Assembly: GCA_017448985.1 (NCBI GenBank)
Contig: JAFSKL010000009.1
Span: 62,001 to 126,000 of the forward strand
Source of the DNA: Paludibacteraceae bacterium
Lineage (GTDB): Bacteria; Bacteroidota; Bacteroidia; Bacteroidales; Paludibacteraceae
Length of the DNA: 64,000 nucleotides
Reading direction: 5' to 3'
Shown here piece after piece: positions 57,021 through 64,000 of this stretch. Both the position numbers and the translations under genes were made by a program. The notes beneath the pieces are model-generated. The model was not told the DNA's origin and did not search any database. It worked only from the letters and a program-made list of their open reading frames with translations. Numbering within the stretch: position 1 is the stretch's first letter; every line of letters starts with the position of its first letter.

Positions 57021-58991
57021 GGTATATCGCCCGTTCTCCGTTTCGATGAATAGGACTCCGTCACGAAGAATGATTCGTCCGGAAGTGCCGATTCCTTCGA
57101 TTTCATCGATACTTTCGTGGCTTGGATACTCCTCCTGTTTGACGATATAGAGCGTCACTGTATCCCAGTCGTAACTGACGATGACCCAGGTGCGAGTGGG
57201 AACAGCGGTGATGAACGAGGACAGGTTGAATTTATTCTCGATGGCATAGGTCTGGCCTTTATAACTCAATTCGGTCCATCCGTCAATGACTGCGCTATCG
57301 AGCACAAGGTACCGGCATACATCAGCGGAGTCGATGACAGCGGGTGCTTCTTCAGGTAACACTTCTATATTCTTGCCCACACTGAACTGTTCGGACGGCG
57401 ATATCTCCGGCACACCGAAATAATTAATAAATCGTCCGGTGACACCGGATAACTGGTCCCCTGCTTTCAGGTCGGCACCGTACCGTTTGCCTGTTTCACC
57501 GTTACCGCGATCGAAGAGCAGCATCGAGCCTGTCTCATCGCGCACATAGATATAGTTGTCGTATTTCTTGGTCACCACCACATCGTTCAAATAGATAGTA
57601 GCATGGTCGTCCGAACGAACGGCTTGGGCTACAGATAGCGGTTGCAGGCGTTGCAGCAGCACTTCCACTTCGGTGCGGACAGAACCGGAAACAAAAACGA
57701 GTGTATCGCTATAATGACCCGGTTCTGGCGCTTCGTACGAGATGGTCAGTCGGTCGCCGTCGCGGTCCAAAATATCCGATGAAATCGAGAAAATCTGACC
57801 TTTTTTGAGCGCGACACTTATATCCTGCGTCAGTTTGTTGGCATTGATTTCAACGGTACGATCGCCGGAAGTATCAATGGTAGTGCCGAAATTGACGAAA
57901 GGCGCTACGATAGCCTCTATGTCGCCCAATGCTTCTACCCTGCGATAGAGGCATACGGGAGTCTGCGAACACTCCTGATAACACGCAAATAGTGTCGGTG
58001 AATTCGAGGCATTGTACTGAATGATCTTCGACAGACTGTTCCCGAGATTGGTGATAACAGCCTCGCCTCCGTTCTCTATGCGGATATCCCAGAAACCGTA
58101 GTTACCATAGGTCTTTTCATCCACAACATCGGTCCAAAGCGCCAGACGGTTCTTGGTCTTGCCTCCGGAAGCAACGAGATAGGCTTCTTCGTAGCGCAGT
58201 TCGTCCTGAAAGATATAGGCCGTTTGTCCGTTCAAATCGGCAATTCGCAGCGTATAAATGGCGCGGTCATCGGCGTTGACGGTGTTACGGTCTGCGGAGT
58301 ACTTGCCCGGGATAGCATGGATATTGTTCACACTCTCCCATTCGTCAAAATAGCCCATTATATAATTCACGCCATCCTTATAGACGCCGAAAATGACCTG
58401 GTCGGAGTCTTGCAGTTGGTTCACATCGGTCACGAGTTGGTACGAATCCATCGTGAAAACCGAGCTGCCACCCGAAGCGGAACGGATAGAAAGCGAATTG
58501 ATATTGATGGCATTCTCCGTACACTTGACCCAGAAACGAATCTTTCCGCTTAAGGGTGTATCCAAGATGATGACCGAATCGCGGTTATACACACCGTCGC
58601 CGCTCTTGGCGGGTTTGGTGATAACAATGCTGTCCGGTTCGTTGTCGCCAATCTGTACATAGATCGTACCCCGACCCTTGCTGCTGTTCTGGCAGAAGTT
58701 GAATGTCAAACGGCGCACTTGGTCGAAAGCCAAGATGGATGTGGCACCGGCTCCGGAAGTTCCCGTTTTGACACTGACGCCTTGCGAATAGAGCCGTCCT
58801 TCGGCATCGTTGCGTCCGGTATTGTACTCGCTGGCGGCTTGGTCACAAACCCAACCGTCCGTCTGACCGTCGCAAGGAGTGGCATCGATCTTCGAGGCCC
58901 AATTGACGGAAGTGAAAGTATAAGTGGTGATGCCTGCATGGGCGCACAAGGGCAGAACCGACAAAAGACAGAGGTAAAGAATTTTCTTCAT
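56997..58991 (-). CDS. secreted multi-domain protein with OB-fold-like region
   Basis: A 664-residue protein with a signal peptide (MKKILYLCLLSVLPLCAHA). Residues about 25-170 look like a beta-sandwich (VRRLTFNFCQNSSKGRGTIYVQI). Later come a possible Ig-like segment (about 375-450) and a DUF6359/OB-like segment (YIYVRDETGSMLLFDRGNG). The tail IILRDGVLFIETENGRYTLEG resembles those of the two large repeat proteins and may be a type IX export signal. It is 13 bases downstream of phoH in the same direction and overlaps aroB by 24 bases at the ends. The function is unknown. Confidence 0.65.
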   Translation of the reverse strand: MKKILYLCLLSVLPLCAHAGITTYTFTSVNWASKIDATPCDGQTDGWVCDQAASEYNTGRNDAEGRLYSQGVSVKTGTSGAGATSILAFDQVRRLTFNFCQNSSKGRGTIYVQIGDNEPDSIVITKPAKSGDGVYNRDSVIILDTPLSGKIRFWVKCTENAININSLSIRSASGGSSVFTMDSYQLVTDVNQLQDSDQVIFGVYKDGVNYIMGYFDEWESVNNIHAIPGKYSADRNTVNADDRAIYTLRIADLNGQTAYIFQDELRYEEAYLVASGGKTKNRLALWTDVVDEKTYGNYGFWDIRIENGGEAVITNLGNSLSKIIQYNASNSPTLFACYQECSQTPVCLYRRVEALGDIEAIVAPFVNFGTTIDTSGDRTVEINANKLTQDISVALKKGQIFSISSDILDRDGDRLTISYEAPEPGHYSDTLVFVSGSVRTEVEVLLQRLQPLSVAQAVRSDDHATIYLNDVVVTKKYDNYIYVRDETGSMLLFDRGNGETGKRYGADLKAGDQLSGVTGRFINYFGVPEISPSEQFSVGKNIEVLPEEAPAVIDSADVCRYLVLDSAVIDGWTELSYKGQTYAIENKFNLSSFITAVPTRTWVIVSYDWDTVTLYIVKQEEYPSHESIDEIEGIGTSGRIILRDGVLFIETENGRYTLEGKEIF

Positions 58992-59004
58992 GGTATGGTG
59001 GAAA

Positions 59005-59940
59005 TTAGTTCTCTTTATAAGCGGCTACTATCTGTTTGACAAGCGGATGACGCACTATGTCACGCTCGTTGAATTCGATGATTTGTATGCCTTTGATGCC
59101 TTTGAAGCGCTCCATGGCGTCGCGCAGACCGGATTTCTGTGAAGGCGGTAGGTCTATCTGCGTCATATCGCCGGTAACAATCATCTTACCGCCGATACCG
59201 AGGCGTGTGAGGAACATTTTCAGCTGCAGTGCCGTGGTGTTTTGTGCCTCATCGAGGATGACGACTGCGTCGGACAGTGTGCGGCCGCGCATGAAGGCCA
59301 GCGGTGCAATCTGAATAGTGCCTTTCTCCATGTATTCAGTCAGTTTGGCGGCAGGTATCATGTCTTGCAGGGCATCGTAAAGAGGCTGCAGATAGGGATC
59401 GATTTTCTCTTTCATGTCTCCGGGGAGGAATCCTAATTTCTCTCCTGCTTCCACGGCCGGACGCGAGAGGATGATACGCTTCACCTCGCGGTTCTTGAGT
59501 GCCCGTACCGCAAGCGCAATGGCCGTGTAGGTCTTGCCGCTACCTGCCGGACCTACGGCAAAGAGCAAGTCGTGATCTTCGTACGCGCGTACCAGGGCCT
59601 GCTGGTTAACCGAACGGGCATAGATGGACTTGCCGTTGACACCGTGCAGAATGAGGTTGTCGGTAGCCTGCACCTGCGGTTTGTCTCCATGCAGCAGCAT
59701 AAGGATATCCTGCTCTGAGAGACGATTATTGCGGATGCAGAAATCCTCACACAGACGAAGCGATTTCTCGAAATTGTCAATAGAAGCCTCATCTCCGCTC
59801 ACCTTGACCTGATAGCCGCGAGCCACGACACGCACACCCGGATGTTGGTTCTTGAGACATAGCATGTTGCGATTGTTCACGCCATAGAAAGTAGGGGTGT
59901 CAAGCGAGTCGGAGAGCGATATGATTTTATCATTTACCAT
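59005..59940 (-). CDS. phoH: PhoH family ATPase
   Basis: A 311-residue protein. An N-terminal KH-like region is followed by the P-loop domain: FAVGPAGSGKTYTAIALAV (Walker A), RPAVEAGEKLGFLPGD, LDEAQNTTALQLKMFLTR (Walker B) and TGDMTQIDLP. PhoH proteins are predicted RNA-handling ATPases or helicases, often near the ybeY endoribonuclease, which is absent here. It lies between a small membrane protein gene and the secreted 664-residue protein gene, in one reverse operon. Confidence 0.92.
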   Translation of the reverse strand: MVNDKIISLSDSLDTPTFYGVNNRNMLCLKNQHPGVRVVARGYQVKVSGDEASIDNFEKSLRLCEDFCIRNNRLSEQDILMLLHGDKPQVQATDNLILHGVNGKSIYARSVNQQALVRAYEDHDLLFAVGPAGSGKTYTAIALAVRALKNREVKRIILSRPAVEAGEKLGFLPGDMKEKIDPYLQPLYDALQDMIPAAKLTEYMEKGTIQIAPLAFMRGRTLSDAVVILDEAQNTTALQLKMFLTRLGIGGKMIVTGDMTQIDLPPSQKSGLRDAMERFKGIKGIQIIEFNERDIVRHPLVKQIVAAYKEN

Positions 59941-59952
59941 GATGGTGATAGT

Positions 59953-60516
59953 TTAGCGTATTTGCAGTTTGTTTCGTACGATAGCGGAGGCGAGCCATGC
60001 CAACAGAATAGCGCCCGTAGGAATCCATGCGTACAAGTTGTAGTCCAAAGAAAGGTGAAAAGTGAATAGTGAAAGGAAATGGAAGACAGCATACCAAATA
60101 GCGACGGTGGCAAATCCTACGACGGACGCCATGAATGCGCGGAAAGAGAAGAGGTTCTGATAGATGAGGTAGCCCCAGATAGGAATGACCAGAAAGATGA
60201 CGGAGGGCAGCCAATAAGCCGCAATGCCAAGCAACAGGGCGACTTGGAAACACTCTTCGATGGAGTTGGTATGCCGCTTGATACGGCTGATGATGAAGAT
60301 ACACAGCAGGGCGATAGCAGCTACGAGGAAGCCGGCAATAAGACCGCTTCGCTGTTGGACCGCTTCGCTGTTAGATAGAAACAGCGGTAAAATGCTGCCA
60401 CCTATTGCCAGCAGCCAAAAGACTACCGGCAACAGGTAATACAGCCATTTACGAATTATTGCACTATGCGTTCGACGCACAGGCGCCTTGCGAACTGCTA
60501 TTCTTCGATGTTCCAT
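59953..60516 (-). CDS. small multi-helix membrane protein of unknown function
   Basis: A 187-residue protein. Basic N-terminus (MEHRRIAVRKAPVRR), then five membrane helices (about residues 28-48, 60-78, 88-110, 125-150, 160-180). Two arrays sit in the frame: SNSEAVQQRSG between helices one and two (60342-60376) and HFLSLFTFHLSLDYN between helices four and five (60051-60080). It shares one base with the dcp stop and lies 12 bases before phoH. No family recognised. Confidence 0.6.
   Translation of the reverse strand: MEHRRIAVRKAPVRRTHSAIIRKWLYYLLPVVFWLLAIGGSILPLFLSNSEAVQQRSGLIAGFLVAAIALLCIFIISRIKRHTNSIEECFQVALLLGIAAYWLPSVIFLVIPIWGYLIYQNLFSFRAFMASVVGFATVAIWYAVFHFLSLFTFHLSLDYNLYAWIPTGAILLAWLASAIVRNKLQIR
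60051..60080. repeat. in-frame 7-base array (AAAGTGA) in the membrane-protein gene
   Basis: AAAGGTG/AAAAGTG/AATAGTG/AAAGGAA units encode FLSLFTFHLSL. Confidence 0.8.
60342..60376. repeat. in-frame 16-base array (CGCTTCGCTGTTGGAC)
   Basis: Two units, the same sequence as in the helicase gene at 36488-36548; both encode SNSEAVQQ. Confidence 0.9.
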
Positions 60517-62621
60517 TAGTCAATGAAACCTTTTCGACGAAGCAGGTTCTTCGGATCCGCTTCTTTGCCACGGAACTCGAGGTAGAGTTCTTGTGCATCG
60601 CGTGTACCGCCTTGCTCGAGCAAGTGGCGGAAACGGGCTGCGGTCGCCTCATCGAAGAGATTGCCCGTCTCTTTGAATGCTGCAAAAGCATCGGCATCCA
60701 GCACGGCAGCCCATGTATAGCTGTAGTAGCCTGCTTCGTAACCCGTGGTGAAGATATGGTTGTAGAAAGTAGGACGATAACGAACGATGATCTCGTCAAT
60801 CATACCCATTTTCTCGAGACTCTGTTGCTCGAACGCATTCACATCGAGGCCTTCTGCAGTGGTTAACTCATGGAAGTCCATATCGAGGATAGAAGCCGAA
60901 AGCAGTTCGGTGGTCACAAAGCCTTGGTTGAACTTTCCTGCTGCGTTGATTTTGGCTATCAGTTCATCCGGGATGACTTCTCCGGTCTGGTAATGGAACG
61001 CGTAGGTCTTGAGCACTTCGGGTTCATAGGCATAGTTCTCCATGAATTGCGAGGGCAGTTCGACGAAGTCGCGCGGAGTGTTGGTACCGCTAAGACTCTT
61101 GTAGTGCGCCTTGCTGAGCAAGCCGTGAAGAGCGTGACCGAACTCATGGAAGAGGGTCTCTACATCGTCCATCGAGAGGAGAGACGGGTTGCCTGCGGCG
61201 GGTTTGTTGAAGTTACCCACATTGATGATGACGGGACGATGGTCCACGCCTTCCGCATCGATATACTGCGGCAGGATTTGGTTCATCCACGCGCCCGGGC
61301 GTTTACCTGCGCGCGGGAAATAATCGGTGTAGAGGATGCCGACGAGGCTGCCATCCGCTTCGGTCACTTTGAATACCTCCACTTCGGGATTATACACCGG
61401 CATATCTTTGAGCGGCTCGAATTGTACGCCGTACAACTTGGTAGCCACACCAAAAGCACCTTTGCGCACATTGTCCAGTTCGAAATACGGCTTGATTTCT
61501 TCCTCATCAAGGGCATATTTGGCCTTGCGCAGTTTCTCTGCATAGAACCACCAATCCCAGGGTTGCAGTTTTTCTCCGGGCAGGTCTTTGTCCAGAAGTG
61601 CCTGTAGTTCAGCGGCTTCGCGTTTGGCTGCTTTAAGAGAAGGTGCCCATACGGATTGCAAGAAAGCGTCCACGGTCTGATGGTTCTTGGCCATGCAGTC
61701 AGCGAGGATATAGTCGGCGGGGTTGTCGTAGCCGAAGAGTTTGGCTTTCTCGATACGCAATTCCATTTCACGGATGATGATGGCTTTGTTGTCGTTCTCA
61801 TTGTCATGGTTAGCACGCGTGGTATAGTCCATGAGAAGTTGTTTGCGCAGTTCACGGTTCTCGCAGTACTGAAGAACCGGCGTGAAGGAAGTGCGCTTCG
61901 GTGTGAAGAGCCACTCGCCCGGATGTCCGGCGGCAGCAGCTTCTTCGGCAGCTGCAGCTTTGGCGGACTCCGGCAGACCTGCTAATAGGGATTCGTCAGA
62001 GATGAAGCGTTGTACGGCCTCACTATTGGTCTCTGCTACAACATTATTGCCAAAACGGAGAGAGAGGAGGGCGAGTTCCTGATTGATCTCTTTGAGGCGC
62101 TCTTTCTTGTCCTCCGGCAGGTTTGCGCCGTTGTCGGCAAAGTTTTTGTAGGTCTCGGTCAACAGTCTCATCTGCTCGGCATTGAGACCGAGTTGGTCAC
62201 GCTGGTCATAGACGAACTTCACGCGTTGGAACAGTTTGTCATTGAGAATGATACCGTCACCCAGTTCGCTGAGCATAGGAGAAACGGTTTCTGCGATGAG
62301 GTTCATGTCATCGTTGCCATCGGCTTCGAGCACATTGAAGAAGACGCCGACCACACGGTCGAGCAAGAGTCCCGAACGGTCGAGCGCCACGATGGTGTTT
62401 TCAAATGTCGGTTCCGCTTCGTTATTCACAATGGCATCCACTTCTGCTTTCTGCTCCTCGATAGCGGCATCAAAAGCAGGGAGATAGTGCCCTAATTGGA
62501 TTTGGTCAAATGCCGGAACACCAAAAGGCGTGTTCGGCTGGTCGAGTAACGGATTGTTGTCCGCGCGGTTGCAAGCTAACAGTGTCATTGCAATTGCACC
62601 TAAAAAAAGTGATTTTTTCAT
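60516..62621 (-). CDS. dcp: M3 family peptidyl-dipeptidase, lipoprotein form
   Basis: A 701-residue protein. The signal MKKSLFLGAIAMTLLAC has a lipobox (Cys17). The mature part is a full M3 peptidase: NPLLDQPNTPFGVPAFDQI at the start, LFHEFGHALHGLLS (zinc His-Glu-His) with the downstream Glu in TPRDFVELPSQFMENY. It removes dipeptides from the C-terminus of peptides, here probably in the periplasm. It lies 8 bases after the AsmA-like gene and shares a base with the next gene. Confidence 0.9.
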   Translation of the reverse strand: MKKSLFLGAIAMTLLACNRADNNPLLDQPNTPFGVPAFDQIQLGHYLPAFDAAIEEQKAEVDAIVNNEAEPTFENTIVALDRSGLLLDRVVGVFFNVLEADGNDDMNLIAETVSPMLSELGDGIILNDKLFQRVKFVYDQRDQLGLNAEQMRLLTETYKNFADNGANLPEDKKERLKEINQELALLSLRFGNNVVAETNSEAVQRFISDESLLAGLPESAKAAAAEEAAAAGHPGEWLFTPKRTSFTPVLQYCENRELRKQLLMDYTTRANHDNENDNKAIIIREMELRIEKAKLFGYDNPADYILADCMAKNHQTVDAFLQSVWAPSLKAAKREAAELQALLDKDLPGEKLQPWDWWFYAEKLRKAKYALDEEEIKPYFELDNVRKGAFGVATKLYGVQFEPLKDMPVYNPEVEVFKVTEADGSLVGILYTDYFPRAGKRPGAWMNQILPQYIDAEGVDHRPVIINVGNFNKPAAGNPSLLSMDDVETLFHEFGHALHGLLSKAHYKSLSGTNTPRDFVELPSQFMENYAYEPEVLKTYAFHYQTGEVIPDELIAKINAAGKFNQGFVTTELLSASILDMDFHELTTAEGLDVNAFEQQSLEKMGMIDEIIVRYRPTFYNHIFTTGYEAGYYSYTWAAVLDADAFAAFKETGNLFDEATAARFRHLLEQGGTRDAQELYLEFRGKEADPKNLLRRKGFID

Positions 62622-62629
62622 AAGTTTAA

Positions 62630-64000
62630 CTATTTGATTCGTACATTTTTCTCCATCGATTGCTTGATTCGTTCCCGCAATTCAAGCGATTGTGTATCGA
62701 CTTTCTGATACCAGTGCGGGCGGAAGTCCTGTGCAAACTTGCACTTGGCCAGCTTGATTTGGAGGTTATCCATCGTACCGCTGACATTGACGCCCAAATA
62801 AATAGGACTGAGCACATTGATATCGTAGTCGAAGGTCATGTTGGTGTTATGCCTACCTCCGAGGGCCACCATGTAATTATCCATCTGTACGCAGAGCGGA
62901 TAGACATCAATCTCGTTCTTGTATATGGTCATCTCGGCGTTGATGGAGTCGATGCGGTTCTCGGTCTTCTTGTTGAACATTAGCAGTGTGGCGATCTTGT
63001 CAAATGTCTCGCCGTCCAGCACGACCAGATCTTTTCCGGTAAGTGAAGCCGCTCCGCGGAGTGTGCTCATCTTTGGTTGGTATTGGCTGTTGAGATAGGT
63101 CTCTGCGGCCAAGTGGAATTGCGCGGCACCTTTGAAACTGCTGAGCATCGGAACCATTTGTTCGAGGTTAGGAATCATCGTGAGCAGTTCGTCTATATCC
63201 ACGTCTATCATATGGTAGTCCAAACCGAGGTACAAGTGGTTGCGTCGCGGTGTGCGGTACATACCCGTCAGTTGCAGTTTGGCTGCGCGGCATACAAAAC
63301 CGACTTCGTCGAGGATGAGTGTACCGTTTTGCACATAGAGACCGCCCTTCAGGTCTTTGGCTGTCTGGTTGAAGATCTCCACTTCGCGCATATGCGTATT
63401 GAGCGCCAAGTTGACGTCTGTCGGCACCAAGAACGGATCGGATTCTTCTTTCGGCTGTTGGCTGTTGGCTGTTGGCTGTTGGCTTTCGGGAGTGGCTTCT
63501 TCCTCACTACCGCTATCGGCGCTGAACCAGGCAAGGAGCTGGTTGGCGTCACAGTGGTCGGAAACGATATCCAATTCGCCTTCAAGGTCGGCTTCGTGGC
63601 GGAACCATTTACCGATATGGCGCACATTACCTTTGAGGTTAAGGTCGGAATTGCCCAACTCGATGCGGGAGTTATCGATGCTCATCTCACGATTCGAGTA
63701 GTTGAAATCGATAGACGGTATCACGACGGCTTCCGGCAGTCGTTCCGGCATTCGCAGTTCACCGTTTTTGAGGTTCACTTTGAGTCTCGGGTTCCATTGC
63801 AGAAGAACGTTCTCGCCTTTGCTGTCATAGCGAGCACTCATCTCAAGATCCAGTTTCTCCGTTTGTGCGGACAGTTCTTCACCCATTTGCACGTCGGCAT
63901 CTTTAGTATTGAGTTTGGCGCGCAGGCGCGGAGCCGATTTGTCTTTGCGACCGCCGCTGAGGGCTGCCTCGAGTTTGGAGGATTTGAGGTCAGCGGATAT
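62630..64000 (-). CDS. AsmA-like protein, C-terminal part (runs off the right edge)
   Basis: The frame is open from the right edge of the window (no stop between 63893 and 64000), so only the last 457 residues are seen. The sequence shows AsmA/TamB-type beta-rich repeats: VIPSIDFNYSNREMSIDN, LKGNVRHIG, GLYVQNGTLILDEVGFVCRAAKLQLTGMYRTP, and an end like KLAKCKFAQDF. AsmA-like proteins span the envelope and move lipids or affect outer-membrane assembly. An array encodes ESQQPTANSQQPKEE (63451-63490) in a loop. It precedes dcp by 8 bases. The N-terminus lies outside the window. Confidence 0.75.
   Translation of the reverse strand: MSADLKSSKLEAALSGGRKDKSAPRLRAKLNTKDADVQMGEELSAQTEKLDLEMSARYDSKGENVLLQWNPRLKVNLKNGELRMPERLPEAVVIPSIDFNYSNREMSIDNSRIELGNSDLNLKGNVRHIGKWFRHEADLEGELDIVSDHCDANQLLAWFSADSGSEEEATPESQQPTANSQQPKEESDPFLVPTDVNLALNTHMREVEIFNQTAKDLKGGLYVQNGTLILDEVGFVCRAAKLQLTGMYRTPRRNHLYLGLDYHMIDVDIDELLTMIPNLEQMVPMLSSFKGAAQFHLAAETYLNSQYQPKMSTLRGAASLTGKDLVVLDGETFDKIATLLMFNKKTENRIDSINAEMTIYKNEIDVYPLCVQMDNYMVALGGRHNTNMTFDYDINVLSPIYLGVNVSGTMDNLQIKLAKCKFAQDFRPHWYQKVDTQSLELRERIKQSMEKNVRIK
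63451..63490. repeat. in-frame 7-base array (GGCTGTT) in the AsmA-like gene
   Basis: Four GGCTGTT units encode QQPTANSQQP. The same unit type lies in the EEP gene at 42144. Confidence 0.95.

Overview
The window looks like a chromosomal segment of a member of the order Bacteroidales, probably from a genome without a close named relative. The evidence is: promoters of the Bacteroidetes type (TTTG, 20 bases, TAnnTTTG) in front of most transcription units; a fused SecDF; PorX, the PglZ-domain response regulator of the type IX secretion system; a serine palmitoyltransferase for sphingolipids; DUF4270 and rSAM-type lipoproteins; and BspA/InlB-like secreted repeat proteins. Almost all genes are core or lineage-typical. 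I see no prophage, insertion sequence, CRISPR array, rRNA or tRNA.

Layout. 1-5122 is an accessory-like stretch: two small lipoproteins of similar design, a DUF3791-DUF3990-DUF3791 gene trio resembling a toxin-antitoxin unit (ADP-ribosyltransferase fold), a structured RNA that looks like 6S RNA, a WG-repeat lipoprotein and two unknown proteins. 5252-10017 is a forward cluster with two tandem fucose-isomerase-like paralogues, a class II aldolase and a succinate/acetyl CoA-transferase. 10108-16837 holds a small lipoprotein, a lipoprotein zinc peptidase, pdxB-panC (reverse) and a GT5-like protein with a DUF4270 lipoprotein (forward). 16918-21912 is the reverse operon secDF-clpP-clpX. 22060-26554 is a tightly overlapped reverse operon with a CASTOR/RyR-type channel-like protein, a membrane TIR protein and a secreted TPR protein. 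It lies downstream of a 1385-residue surface repeat protein. 31671-34625 is a second large repeat protein.

34754-45988 contains rsmF, a DEAD-box helicase, a small membrane protein, an epimerase, a K+/H+ antiporter, a thioredoxin-like protein, and the operon PASTA protein-rluD-porX-nuclease/phosphatase. 46112-55894 contains gpmI, smpB, a CNNM/CBS protein, mdh, spt plus an SDR (probable sphingolipid steps), ldcA, a 5'-nucleotidase C-domain lipoprotein and psuK-psuG. 55989-64000 contains aroB and a reverse operon: AsmA-like protein, dcp, membrane protein, phoH, secreted OB-fold-like protein.

The most unusual feature is a large, diverse set of short tandem arrays, mostly with a period of 7 bases (sometimes 8, 11 or 16). 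They fill many gaps between genes and also sit in frame inside conserved genes (pdxB, the helicase, the epimerase, porX, rluD, ldcA, aroB, the AsmA-like gene and others), where they add low-complexity peptides, start codons or stop codons. Two unrelated proteins carry the same inserted peptide, SNSEAVQQ, from the same array. The second system worth attention is the channel/TIR/TPR operon, which looks like an uncharacterised cross-envelope signalling or immune module.
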